From the NCBI GenBank assembly GCA_037200525.1, contig JBBCGG010000001.1, positions 1,220,501 through 1,284,500 of the forward strand: a DNA stretch of 64,000 nucleotides, read 5' to 3'. The notes under the pieces are model-generated. The model made no database searches. It was not told the origin of the DNA and was given only the letters and a program-made list of their open reading frames with translations. This DNA is from Methylocella sp. (GTDB taxonomy: Bacteria > Pseudomonadota > Alphaproteobacteria > Rhizobiales > Beijerinckiaceae). Position 1 is the first letter of the stretch. Every line of letters begins with the position of its first letter. Made by a program: the position numbers and the translations under genes. This document shows positions 18,914-28,249 of this stretch, one piece after another.

Positions 18914-20648
18914 CGTCTTCCTCCTCCGCGCGCCGAGCGCGCAGATTGCGGACGAGATCGCCGTAGACCTCGCTGGCGTGCGTGGTTTCCAGACCGATAT
19001 AATTGCGGATCGTGACCTGCACGGTGCGGTGGCCGAGAAGCAGGCGGACGAGCTCGTAGTTACCCGGTTGGTGTTTTAGGATGATCGCCGCCGACAAATG
19101 GCGGAACTGATGAACGGTGAGGCGAAGGCCGATCGATTTCTCGATGCAGGCGGTGATCTGACCGCTCAGCGTCGCAAGACATTTGTGGTCGTCCCGTTCT
19201 CCCGGAAACAGCCATGAACCATCCGCTTGGTCGACGAGAGCAGGGCGATAGTTGAACAGATAGTCGTCGATCAGCGCCGTCAGTTCGGCGTCCAGAGGAA
19301 AGTCGAGGTTTACGCGGTTCTTGACGTCATAGCCCGGGAAAACGAGTCGGTAAGGCGCTTTCGGGCCGCCGCTGCGGATGAGATTTTCGCCGATGCGAAT
19401 TTGCCCAAGGTTGGCGCGGCGAATCGGAGCGACGTTGAGAATCCCGATCGCTGCCGCCATCTGGGCTCGCACCGCCGCCTTGACCGGAGACGAATATGAC
19501 GCCTCTTTCGCCTGATCCATCAGAAGGCGCGGCAGATGATGCAGCGCGCGCCAGGCGTCGCTTTGCATAAAGGTTCGGATGGCGGCCAAATTTTTGTCCG
19601 TCATCGCCGCGGGACTATGGTGTTCGAGTTCGGAGCGCATGTCGTCGAGCGCTTCAAACTCTGCCGCGGACAAATGCTGGGCGCTCCGCGCGAGGCTGAC
19701 AAACAGCCGAGCCAGGTCAATGGTGAAAATTGACGGCCGCTCGCCGCTCTTTTCCCAATAGGCGTCGAGAATGCGGCGGCTGACGTCTGGATGCAAAAGA
19801 GAGGCGAGCGACGTCAGTTGCTCCATGCCGACCCCGATTCGCGTCGCCGTGCGCATCGCCGCCTCGAGCATGGCGCGGCGACCGCGGATGGTCGTTGCTT
19901 TGGCCGGGCGCAGCCGCCTGCCTTTGGCAGTCTTGCGGACGCGCGTGAGAGAGGTCAAATAGGCTTCGATGTCGTCGCGCAATCCGATCGGATAATCCGC
20001 CCAAGGCGGGAAGGCTTCGCATTGTCGAGACGGGGGCTCGACCAAAAAATGGCTTGGCCATCCGGCAATGGTTCGAGCGCGGTCGTTCCAATGATGCGCT
20101 AATACCCGCCGCGCCGCCGCGTCCGCAGAAAGCGATGTGGTGCGCAGGCGATAAGCAAAGAAAGCGTCGATGACTGCTTCGTCGACGCAGTCCGGCGAGA
20201 TATCTCGCCCTGAGCAGTATCGCATCAGCGACGCCAGGCGCGTCCGTTGAGGCGAACTCGGGCACTCATCGTACAACGCCCGCCATTCCGGCGTCAGCGG
20301 GGCGCCGCGCGCTGGCGTCTGCTTTTCTTTGTGCATCCAGGCCAGCGCGGCGCGCACATTCGATGCGTGATTGCTCAACGTTTTCTGGGTTATTCCAAGT
20401 CGAACGGCTTTCAATTGGCTGATTTGAATGCGAACGGCCGACCACCGCGCCGGGATCAAAACCATTGGCCGGTCGAGGACGGCGGCTATTCGGCGCAGCG
20501 AGCAGGGCCAGTGTCGCCTCAGGTCGTCCGACAAATCTGGATCGCCGGCGATCGCGACGGCGGCGTCCTCGAAAGAGGGCTCTATTAAAGAAATTACGGA
20601 GCCGAGCGAACGTGCGGCAACGGAAGCCAGGGGACTGAGATCGTTCAT
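18906..20648 (-). CDS. Long tyrosine recombinase (first of a pair)
   Basis: This 580-residue tyrosine recombinase is unusually long, with about 380 residues ahead of the catalytic domain. The catalytic part shows Arg in LNVAPIRRANL, the HQFRHLSA box, LLGHRTVQVTIRNY with the second His and the Tyr nucleophile, then a tail rich in Arg and Glu. It overlaps the downstream 399-residue recombinase gene and lies downstream of an AlpA-like gene. Paired or tripled recombinases are known in RIT- and Tn554-like elements. This two-gene arrangement looks related but is not assigned to a named element. Confidence 0.9.
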   Translation of the reverse strand: MNDLSPLASVAARSLGSVISLIEPSFEDAAVAIAGDPDLSDDLRRHWPCSLRRIAAVLDRPMVLIPARWSAVRIQISQLKAVRLGITQKTLSNHASNVRAALAWMHKEKQTPARGAPLTPEWRALYDECPSSPQRTRLASLMRYCSGRDISPDCVDEAVIDAFFAYRLRTTSLSADAAARRVLAHHWNDRARTIAGWPSHFLVEPPSRQCEAFPPWADYPIGLRDDIEAYLTSLTRVRKTAKGRRLRPAKATTIRGRRAMLEAAMRTATRIGVGMEQLTSLASLLHPDVSRRILDAYWEKSGERPSIFTIDLARLFVSLARSAQHLSAAEFEALDDMRSELEHHSPAAMTDKNLAAIRTFMQSDAWRALHHLPRLLMDQAKEASYSSPVKAAVRAQMAAAIGILNVAPIRRANLGQIRIGENLIRSGGPKAPYRLVFPGYDVKNRVNLDFPLDAELTALIDDYLFNYRPALVDQADGSWLFPGERDDHKCLATLSGQITACIEKSIGLRLTVHQFRHLSAAIILKHQPGNYELVRLLLGHRTVQVTIRNYIGLETTHASEVYGDLVRNLRARRAEEEDDA

Positions 20649-20893
20649 TAGGGGAGCCTCGTCGAGCGCCGGAGTTCATTTGGGTGGATTGGGTATCATA
20701 TGGAAGTAAATTAGGATTACGTCAAGCATTTACTGGCTTTATGTAAGAATATATACGATCCTAATCTTAGTTCTTCTTGTGTCATCCTGTAGTATTTGGA
20801 TGTATAAGGATGGAAACTCATCCCCGCTCAATTGCCAAGGGCGCGAGAGCCCGAACTGGTCCCTCGCGCCCCCGGATGGCGCATAATTTTCGA
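20649..20893. promoter_or_regulatory. AT-rich spacer upstream of the recombinase pair
   Basis: About 245 bases lie between the AlpA-like gene and the recombinases. The segment 20697-20790 is AT-rich against the local average and is a plausible promoter or recombination-directionality-factor binding region. No gene is seen. Confidence 0.35.
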
Positions 20894-21109
20894 TCAATAT
20901 TCGCTGGTCGATCCGCACATCCGCGCCTTCATGAACTCGCGCAGGCTCGAATCCGGATATCGAACCGAGCGTCCGATTTTCACGAACCTCGGACCCGTTC
21001 CAGACAGTCTCGCCTTCGCCAGCCATGATGATGAAAGGTTGAGGGCTTTCGCCGCGTCTTTCGGGTGCAAAAGGGAATCGGCGCTGCTCGCCTTTATTAA
21101 CGGTTCCAT
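20894..21109 (-). CDS. AlpA/excisionase-like helix-turn-helix protein
   Basis: This short DNA-binding protein of about 71 residues has the HTH_17/MerR-like pattern LLHPKDAAKALNLSSSWLAKAR, followed by GTGPRFVKIGRSVRYPDSSLREFM. Such proteins act as excisionase or AlpA-type activators of island integrases. The ATG at 21109 is preceded by AGAAAGG; the ATG at 21136 would add nine residues but lacks a good site. It lies directly upstream of the recombinase pair on the same strand, which fits a directionality or regulatory role. Confidence 0.78.
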   Translation of the reverse strand: MEPLIKASSADSLLHPKDAAKALNLSSSWLAKARLSGTGPRFVKIGRSVRYPDSSLREFMKARMCGSTSEY

Positions 21110-21403
21110 GAGGCCTTTCTTTCGTCTGTCTGCCATGGACGAAGGATCTCATAGGCCTCGTCGCAAAATTTCGGTTTGTTGCCGCAAAATAAAAATCGGC
21201 GGGGGCCACCCCCGCAAGTTTGACCGCTTATGACGTGCTGGCCCTGACTGAAAGACTGACGGGCTCGCGCCGAATATCGGGGCGCCGAGCGGTCAATCGC
21301 CGAACGTCATGCGAAGGCTGCCGATCTGTTCGAAAATAGAGGAGGGGATCGCACTTGGCGCCGCGCCCGAAAAAATCCGCGTCAGGAGAGGATAGATCCC
21401 TGC

Positions 21404-22101
21404 TTAGCGGGCGCCGCGCTGAACTTTTTTTCGTCGTTGAAAGAGCCGATTGTCCGTCTGGTCGAAGAGATCATCGATCGCGCGGGTCACTGTGTCTTCG
21501 CTGACATTCTGCGCCAATCCACCGTGAACGTTCACAAGCCGCGTCAGCGCCTTGAGCGACATCGTGGGATTCCATTTTCCGCCTTCGATAGTTTTTTTGA
21601 TGACGCCGATCATCTCTGGACGCAGCGCCGGACGTCCTGATTTCTTAGCGTCGCCGGACGCCAGCTTCTTTCTGCGGTTTCGCAAGACAAAGCGTGTAAG
21701 AGCCGCCACTTCTTTCTCGCGGAATGCGATGATGGCATCGGCCCATTGCGGGCCAAACCATTTCGTCACTTGTCCGTAGACTTTGTTTGAAGGGCGAAGG
21801 AAATGGAAATTGCCGCCTCGCGGGCTCCTGAGGAAGGGAATTTCTTTGAGATCTTCGGGGTCAAGCTTAACGATTTTGCGGGAATTACCGCCAATGCCCA
21901 TCACTCTCAGTCGTCCGGCGTCCGCCGCCCGCCAGATCTCTGAGATGGCGGCGTCCAATGCCCCTCCGCCACGACATTCAGTCCGGATTGCCAAAGCGTC
22001 GCGACCAGTTCCCCGTCCTCGACGCCCATATAGAGCAATTTGGCGATCATCTCCGCCGCTTCGTCAATCGTGACGAAGCCGATTGGAATAATCGCGGTCA
22101 T
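21404..22101 (-). pseudogene. Island hypothetical gene, probably frameshifted
   Basis: A minus-strand start at 22101 gives TAIIPIGFVTIDEAAEMI and runs to about residue 64. A second minus frame (to 21404) continues as LDAAISEIWRAADAGRLRVMG and KLDPEDLKEIPFLRSPRGGN, ending in a basic tail. The two are adjacent, overlap near 21907-21994 and look like one protein of about 225 residues broken by a frameshift; two separate small genes are the alternative. The C-terminal part (GRPALRPEMIGVIKKTIEGG) is basic and may bind DNA. No function is assigned. Confidence 0.5.
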
Positions 22102-22507
22102 GCTCTTCCTGTTTTAAGACTTGGCTTGGCTATGGCCGCGGCGCAGGACGAACTCGCCGTTTAGCGATTCTCTGCCGCACCTCTCCGTGCCGCTATAGAA
22201 GCTTAAGCGGAATAACCATGCTAGCGCAATCGACTTCGCGCGAGCTATTCGGTTGCCGGAAATCCGAACGGCCGTACAGCATCCTCTTGACCCCAAGGCC
22301 GAAGCATCGCCCGGGCGAACTGAGACCCAAAGGCGAGGTTCACCGCGCGAATGAATAGCCGCTTCGCGCCCATTCTGGCCGTTCCGCGCTTTCAGCATGA
22401 TTCCCGAAAGGCCCCGTTCAGGCAATTCCAGCGGCTTCAAACCCCGCCACTTCCTAGCCTTCGATAGCCTCGACGTACTGTCATGGCATAGCTCGACCCA
22501 ACTCGTT
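22102..22507. other. Intergenic, nothing recognised
   Basis: Some 400 bases without a supported gene. A minus-strand frame at 22114-22440 lacks any recognisable domain and a convincing ribosome site. Confidence 0.5.
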
Positions 22508-23638
22508 TCAGTTCACAAGCTCAAAGTCGCCCGGCTTCCACGTCTTGTCGAACCAGGGCTCCAGCGGACCGTAAAGGCGAAGAAGCGTGTTCCACCCCTT
22601 TCCGGGGATAGTCTGCACCCAGTTGGTCTCTTGGCCCGCCGGCGGCTCCGGAGCGAACCACACCGTCACCGACCCGTTCGGGTTCGACTTGATGTTCTTG
22701 TCATTGCTATCGAGACCGGCGAGCTTCTGATCTGTCTCTAACATCGAGCGCGTTTGCCCGTCATAGACCATGAATGACCAGAACTGCTTCGCCGGGATCG
22801 GCGCTGGAAGTGTGATCTTGTAAGTCTTGGCGCCGTCGAGGTACTCGCCCTTGCTATCGCGAGTGGCATAGGCATAGGCGGAGCCGGTCCCCGGTGTGGA
22901 GTTCGCCATCGCCGGCGTGATGCCGGTTGCGTAGTAGTGGAAGAGCGTACGCGCATCGAGCATTCGCTCGCCCTTGTCGTAGAATGCGTAGCTGCCACGG
23001 ATAAACGCCGTCGCCCACTGTCGATCGGAATAGAACTTGACGCGATCGTCCCGGGGAGCGAATACGATGGCGCGGGCCGTCGCATTGGCCACGCCGATCG
23101 CATCGGTAAGGATGGACTTCATTCGATCGTCCGGCGCGAAGGGTTTGCCCTTTTTGATCCCAATCGAGGCAAACAACCCAACAATCTCTGGATCGAATGC
23201 GTCCCCTGGCTCGTGCTGAATGACCTCGTAGAACGGCAGGCCCAAATTCGCAACGGCAAATCGTTTTGCTTCGGCTTCGGCAATTTGAAGAAAAAGGTCA
23301 AACCCGACACCACCGACTTTCTTTGCGGCGGCTTTCGTCTTAGACCCAACTTCAGGATTCTGAACGGTATCTAGGAAATCATGCCCCGAGGCGGTTAGGC
23401 GCAAAAGAAGAGCAGACCACGATAAGAAACCATCTACACTTCTTGTTAGCCCGAACCCCCCATCGCAATCATCTTGCTGGATGAACCTTTTGTCAGCTAA
23501 AATAGCCATGTGAAATTCAAAATCTAGGTCGTTATAATCAAAACCGGCTGCCTTTAAATCTTCGATGTCGAAGGTAGGCTTTTCGGACGCCTGACATGCT
23601 TCCAAAAGCTTCTTCAGGTAGTTATGGTCGATCTTCAT
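22508..23638 (-). CDS. Chimeric protein: DUF2513 head joined to DUF1214 tail
   Basis: The first 140 or so residues (MKIDHNYLKKLLEACQ, LTASGHDFLDTVQNPEV, KTKAAAKKVGGVG) match the DUF2513 family found in islands and phages. From about residue 150 (DAFDPEIVGLFASIGIKKGKPF onward) the protein is the C-terminal half of the DUF1254/DUF1214 family (AYAYATRDSKGEYLDG, FWSFMVYDGQTRSML). These families are not normally fused. An excellent AAAGGAGGT site precedes the ATG at 23638, so the hybrid is probably translated. Gene fusion by deletion within the island is the simplest reading; function is unknown. Confidence 0.75.
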   Translation of the reverse strand: MKIDHNYLKKLLEACQASEKPTFDIEDLKAAGFDYNDLDFEFHMAILADKRFIQQDDCDGGFGLTRSVDGFLSWSALLLRLTASGHDFLDTVQNPEVGSKTKAAAKKVGGVGFDLFLQIAEAEAKRFAVANLGLPFYEVIQHEPGDAFDPEIVGLFASIGIKKGKPFAPDDRMKSILTDAIGVANATARAIVFAPRDDRVKFYSDRQWATAFIRGSYAFYDKGERMLDARTLFHYYATGITPAMANSTPGTGSAYAYATRDSKGEYLDGAKTYKITLPAPIPAKQFWSFMVYDGQTRSMLETDQKLAGLDSNDKNIKSNPNGSVTVWFAPEPPAGQETNWVQTIPGKGWNTLLRLYGPLEPWFDKTWKPGDFELVN

Positions 23639-24196
23639 GCTTGACCTCCTTTGGTCTCCTTCTACCGTCAATCCAGGCTTATGAGAGCCTCGTCGGGCGT
23701 GCCCAGATTCCAAACATCAATCGGTGTTGAATTCATATGCGGTCATCCCGTCAGCGCGGCTGAACCCATTGGACGGTCAGCGCATCATGCGCCTTGCCAT
23801 CGTCCCAGCTCAGGGTAACCCAATTTGTTGAAACGGGATACGAGATCAAAATCCGTCCTGGCCGATATTGAGCGTCGCGCAGGCCTGGATATTTGTTTAA
23901 TTCCTGGGCGTCGAGCAGCAACACGAAGCGAAACCCAAGTATGTTGACTGCCAAAGCTTCAATGTCGTCGCGCTTGTTCGTAAGGGGCTGGAGCTGGAAT
24001 CGTAGCGTATTCTCGGTCAGGTCGCCCGGGTTCATGATGCAGTACAGCCCAGCCCCTTCCGGCCAGGAGCTAGGGTCGTCTAGCATGTCGAGTATCGCTT
24101 TGTCCCGTGAGAATGCGCCGGACAGTCGTTCCCCTCCGCGTGCTAGATTCCTTGAGACGGCCGCAGCTTTTGCCGTTTTCAAAAGCCAGCGTTCTA

Positions 24197-25029
24197 GGCT
24201 CAGGACTCATTGATTGAGATAGAAGAGGACGGCGGCTGCGATGCAGATGGCGGAGAAGAAGGTGTGGGCGCATCGATCATAGCGGGTTGCGATGCGCCGC
24301 CAGTCCTTGAGCTTGGCGAACATGTTCTCGATTTTGTGACGCTGGCGGTAGAGCGTCTTGTCATAGGCAATGGGAAGCTTGCGGCTTCTGGTTGGCGGGA
24401 TGCAGGGCTCGACGCCCCTGGCCTTCAGCGCGGCGCGGAACCAGTTGCTGTCGTAGCCCCTGTCGGCGATCAACATTGAAGCGGGCGGTAAAGCCTTGAG
24501 CATCAGCCGCGCGCCCTTGTGGTCGCTCATCTGGCCCTCCGAGAGCAACATGACGAGGGGCTTGCCGGCGCCGTCGCAAACGACGTGGAGCTTCGAGTTC
24601 AGTCCGCCTTTCGTGCGCCCGATACGGCGGGGAAGAGCCCCTTTTTGAGCAGGCTCGCCGCTGTGCGATGCGCCTTCAGATGCGTGGCGTCGATCATGAT
24701 GCGCTCGGGCTTTGGACCTTCGCCAGCGAGCGCGGCGAATATGCGGTCGAAGACGCCGAGCCGGCTCCAGCGGATGAAGCGATTGTAAAGCGTCTTGTGC
24801 GGCCCGTAATCCTTGGGCGCATCTTTCCATTGCAGGCCGTTGCGGATCACATAGACGATTCCGCTGACCACCCGACGGTCGTCAACCCGCGGAACGCCAT
24901 GCGACAGAGGAAAATGCGGCGCAAGCCGCGCCATCTGCCGCTCGCCCAACAAAAACAAATCACTCATCCCAGCCTCCCCATGCGGAGACCAGGAATCACA
25001 TCTCAGGCAAATTTAATAGGTCCTGAGCC
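24197..25029 (-). mobile_element. IS5-family element, second type, copy 1, 833 bp
   Basis: Inverted ends start GGCTCAGGAC on both sides, in a CTAG target with TA duplicated (24195-24196 and 25030-25031). It is oriented leftward and holds one frameshifted transposase. The second copy at 53866-54698 has the same length and opposite orientation, and the encoded transposase frames are identical. It is distinct from the 866-bp element in sequence and ends. Confidence 0.93.
24207..24967 (-). CDS. IS5-family transposase, made by -1 frameshifting
   Basis: The first frame (24967-24599) has the N-terminal DUF4096-like domain and the first catalytic Asp (PERIMIDATHLKAH). The second frame, ending at 24207, contributes IADRGYDSNWF with the second Asp and RHKIENMFAKLKDWRRIATRYD with the catalytic Glu. 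An AAAAAGGGG slip site after SLL joins the frames as KKGALPRRIGRTKGG. The DDE triad is complete. Confidence 0.9.
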
Positions 25030-25488
25030 TAGGTCATGCCCCGAAATAATTGCATGACGCGACCCACCATCATGTTCGAGATACGACTTAAGCGAGGCGA
25101 AGAAGTAATTCGCGGCAGCATCGAGAGGGCTAAGCGCGCTGTTGTGTTTAGTACAAAGACATTTCGCTTGTGGCGGAGCGATTATCTTCACCTCGTCTGC
25201 CTCAAGCCATGGCACACCGGAGATGGAGAACTCACCGTCTCCCATCAATACCTGACAGACGGAGGCAGAAATTATATGTTCGCTCGATATAGGCGGAACG
25301 CACGAACCCAACTCCCTCATGTAGCACTTTTCTACACGCTGGGCCGGGGGCAGCGCTTTGAGTCCAAGGACGACGGGGGGTTTATGCCAGTCGTGTCCGT
25401 TGAAGCAGCAAAGACGCGCAGGCTTTCCCGACCCGCATGGACACGGTCCATTCAAAACGGCTTCCCTTTTGCGCTTCGCCTCGCCCAT

Positions 25489-26083
25489 CGCTATACAGTG
25501 TAAATCAAAATGCGTCGGCGCGCCGACTGCGATTGGGGCATGTTCCCCCGGCAAAGCCAGGGCACTTTAGCTGCAAGCCGCCGAAGGCGTATCGACCGAT
25601 TCGGCTCGTGCATGTATCAAGAATTAAGCAACACGTGGTGCGCCATCGATTTATTGGTGGCTTGCTCTGCAAGCCTCGGCGGCAGCCTGATGTGCCGCAT
25701 TCTGCTGCGCTTTAATTCTAAAACAATCGGATTGATTTGAGCATGCGCGTGCGGCTTCGCACTCCGAAGCTGGTCCACAGTCCAAAAACTTTCTATCTTA
25801 GCCTACAATCTCACGTTGCCCGGACTCCCGCAACTTTGCTACCCCGATCTTGAAGGCGCGGAAATCAAGAGTTTTGCACCGAGTATTCTAAGCAAACAAA
25901 TCAGTTATATATTGTGCAAAACTACGGTGCGAATGTCTGCTTTGACGTACTGGCGACTTCGAAGCAGACCGACTGCTCTCGGCCCCAACCGGACCGGATT
26001 ATATTTTTAGCAATGTTTGGAAATGGCGTATATTGCATACTCTTCAAGGGGACCGGCTCCCGCTTCAACGCCCTGTTCACCCT
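25489..26083. other. Intergenic within the island, no supported gene
   Basis: About 595 bases between the SEC-C gene start and the integrase end. The part 25600-26030 is relatively AT-rich. Open frames here are short and carry no family signature. Confidence 0.5.
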
Positions 26084-27391
26084 TCAAATTCGGTCCGCGC
26101 GTCGCAGCGGCACAACCACATCTGCGGCGCCCTTGTCCGACTCTCCCATTGTGGTGGTCAACATGCCGCCGATTTGCTCGGAGGCCCGGCGCAGTGGGTC
26201 TGCGTCAAGATGAGCGTAGCGTGCGGTTGTCGTCGCTTGCGCGTGGCCAAGCAGTTTACCGATGATCGGCAGCCCAAGCCCGGCGGCGGCGCCGAAGCTG
26301 GCGTGGGTGTGCCGCAGGTCGTGGAGGCGCACGCCGATCAGGCCAGCGCGCTTTGCGACGAGAATCCAAGGACGATGGAGGTCAGCGCGTGGAGTTTCGC
26401 GATCGGCGCCGCTGCTTTGGCCGGCGATGACGTAGACGCCCATCCGCGGCAAGTCCGCCAGCACCTTCATAGCTGGTGCGTTGAGCACAATGGTTTTGCG
26501 GCCAGTCTTGCTGTCCGGCAGCAGTAACAAACCCCGCTCGATATCGACATAATCCCACTTAAGCTCGAGGATTTCGCGTAGACGGGCGCCGGTGAGGATA
26601 AGGAGCCGGAGAGCAGCCGCGGCGTGCGGACCAATGTTGGTCACGCGATTCTTCTTCGGAACGTGCTTGGCCGTTGGCTTCGTAGCGTCGATTTGCCATG
26701 GGATCCCTGTGGTTTCCGCCTCGCGGACGGCGTCGCCGAGACGCGCAAGCTCTTCTGATGTGAGGAAGCGCTCGCGGCGCTGCTCGCGGAAGGCCTCGAT
26801 ATGGGCCGCCGGATTGTGCCCGCGTTTCACCAACCCGCAAGCAGCCGCGTAGCGGTAGACAGAGCCAATGCATTCGATGACGCGGTTTGCCGTCATCGGC
26901 TTTGTCTCCCCGATGTGATGGTGCAATTTTACGATGTCGCTTTCGCTGACAACGTCGAGCTTAATGGCGCCGATAACAGGAGCGGCGTGCTTGCGGAGGT
27001 AAATGCGGTAGTTGACCACCGTCCTCGGCTTAAGCTTAGCAACAGCCTGTTCGGCAAGATAGCGTTCGGCGAAGTCGCGGAATATTGGCGTTTTCCGCGC
27101 GCGCGAGCGTGACGCCGCCGGGTCTGCGCCAAGCGCAGCCTCGGCCAATATCTCCTTTGCCGCGGCGCGGGCCTGGTCGGGCGTCAGCGTTCCGACGGCG
27201 CCGAGCACCATGCGCCGTTTTGCCACGCTACGCCCTCCAGCGCCCGGCCGGTACTCGACGAACCAGCTTTTCGCACCGCTTTTTGCCGCCCGGAGCCCGA
27301 AACCCTTGAGGTCGGTGTCGTATAGAGTGAGGGGACAGACGTCCGCGCTGATCGCATCGATCATGCGCTTGGTTAATTTCGTAACAGGCAT
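26084..27391 (-). CDS. P4-type tyrosine integrase with DUF4102 arm-binding domain
   Basis: This 435-residue integrase starts with the DUF4102 arm-type DNA-binding domain (TKRMIDAISADVCPLTLYDTDLKGFGLR). A core-binding domain follows (FAERYLAEQAVAKLKPRTVVNY) and then the catalytic domain: Arg in LTGARLREILEL, Lys in LPDSKTGRKTI, HDLRHTHASFG, and LLGHAQATTTARYAHL with the Tyr nucleophile. The ATG at 27391 gives the family-like start PVTKLTK; a longer frame upstream is not used. It lies about 150 bases from a truncated tRNA-fMet, its probable attachment site. Confidence 0.94.
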   Translation of the reverse strand: MPVTKLTKRMIDAISADVCPLTLYDTDLKGFGLRAAKSGAKSWFVEYRPGAGGRSVAKRRMVLGAVGTLTPDQARAAAKEILAEAALGADPAASRSRARKTPIFRDFAERYLAEQAVAKLKPRTVVNYRIYLRKHAAPVIGAIKLDVVSESDIVKLHHHIGETKPMTANRVIECIGSVYRYAAACGLVKRGHNPAAHIEAFREQRRERFLTSEELARLGDAVREAETTGIPWQIDATKPTAKHVPKKNRVTNIGPHAAAALRLLILTGARLREILELKWDYVDIERGLLLLPDSKTGRKTIVLNAPAMKVLADLPRMGVYVIAGQSSGADRETPRADLHRPWILVAKRAGLIGVRLHDLRHTHASFGAAAGLGLPIIGKLLGHAQATTTARYAHLDADPLRRASEQIGGMLTTTMGESDKGAADVVVPLRRADRI

Positions 27392-27539
27392 CGCATGGGC
27401 CTCGTGTCGCCACCCAGTCGCCACCAGAAAAGAAACTGGAGGCGGCGTCGTCAACCCACGTATTAAGTAAACGTTTGATTTGCAAGAGATTGTGTACGAC
27501 AAAGAACGTTAGGGAATGCTCAGGATAGCAAGACTTTCA

Positions 27540-27583
27540 TTCTCATAACCTGAGGGTCACAGGTTCAAATCCTGTCCCCGCAA
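27540..27583 (+). repeat. Truncated tRNA-fMet 3' part: attachment-site scar
   Basis: The plus strand reads CTCATAACCTGAGGGTC, then CACAGGTTCAAATCCTG and TCCCCGCAACCA. This is the anticodon loop (CAT), variable region, T arm and CCA end of an initiator tRNA-Met. The 5' half is absent; unrelated sequence precedes it. The missing half is on the integrase side, as expected for the end of an island integrated by that integrase. It is not a functional tRNA. Confidence 0.9.
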
Positions 27584-27859
27584 CCAAACCTAACCGCCTC
27601 ACCCACCCCACAAGACGCTCGGTAAAACCGCCGCTTCGCATCGCCAACGCCCGGAAATCGTCCGGGTGGACTGACGTTGCCCCAGGTTTTATGCGGCGCT
27701 GGGTCCGCTCGGACGGTTGAACTGCCAGATCCTGACGCATTCGACCGTAGAGATGCGCCGCCTCGACGATCATGGGCTCGGCAACCCAACGGCGACGCCC
27801 GGCCCTGATTCCTCCTGCGCGAGGGCGGCGCCGCACCTGCCCCCCCGATGCCGAACTCT

Positions 27860-28151
27860 CCCCAGAACTAGGCGGCCAACAGTTCGCTGGCGGGGCGGAA
27901 GAACTCACAGTGAATGCGATCCGAAATGGGGGCTTGCGCCTCGGTCGGGCGCCGGAGGAGATCAACCTTGGTGCGCTGGGTTCAAGCTGGTCGATTGCAG
28001 CGCCTGCCCCATCCGTCCAGCCTGCGCGCTGCCTGTGATTCTCCAGGAGGCCACCCGTGCTTTTATAGCGGTGCTCGACAAATATACGGTCGCGGATTTG
28101 TTGAACCGCGGCGATTTGCTCCATGCGATCCTGTCGCCGAGAGCTGCCTAA
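27860..28151 (+). pseudogene. Remnant of an Rrf2-family (NsrR/RirA-like) regulator
   Basis: Two frames give the C-terminal two-thirds of an Rrf2 regulator. One reads NGGLRLGRAPEEINLGAL, the wing and its following segment; the other reads FKLVDCSACPIRPACALP, then EATRAFIAVLDKYTVADLL to a stop at 28151. Three Cys in the cluster-binding region are kept. The N-terminal helix-turn-helix is missing and a frameshift lies near 27975. It sits just outside the tRNA-fMet scar, so it has probably been inactive for some time. NsrR-like against RirA-like cannot be settled. Confidence 0.7.
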
Positions 28152-28249
28152 ATTGTCGCGAATGGGCTCTGGAGAAGCTTGGCGTCAGATGCGCCGCGGG
28201 CCTTAAAATTTGCGGGATTTCATACGGTCAAGCAAAGGGTTGCGGGGCG

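Larger units (their letters stand above)
23751..25488 (-). pseudogene. SEC-C/HNH-like protein gene split by an IS5-family element
   Basis: The gene reads from the ATG at 25488 to 25030, is interrupted by the 833-bp IS (24197-25029) and continues from 24194 to 23751. Excising the IS and one TA restores a 300-residue frame through SGHDL/ERWLLKTAKA. The N-terminus has a SEC-C zinc motif (PCPCGSGKPARLCC). The middle carries ISSEHIIS and KCLCTKHNSALSPLD, a spacing reminiscent of HNH endonucleases, then the HDLERWLLK segment and a beta-rich C-terminus. Nuclease activity is inference. Located in an island, it could be a defence or stress gene. The IS truncates it after about 152 codons. Confidence 0.82.

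Noticed and set aside
27543-28124. 193-residue minus-strand frame ending GFEPVTLRL
   Set aside because: The ending is the well-known artefact of reading antisense through a tRNA 3' end (here tRNA-fMet), and the rest overlaps the Rrf2 remnant without family similarity.
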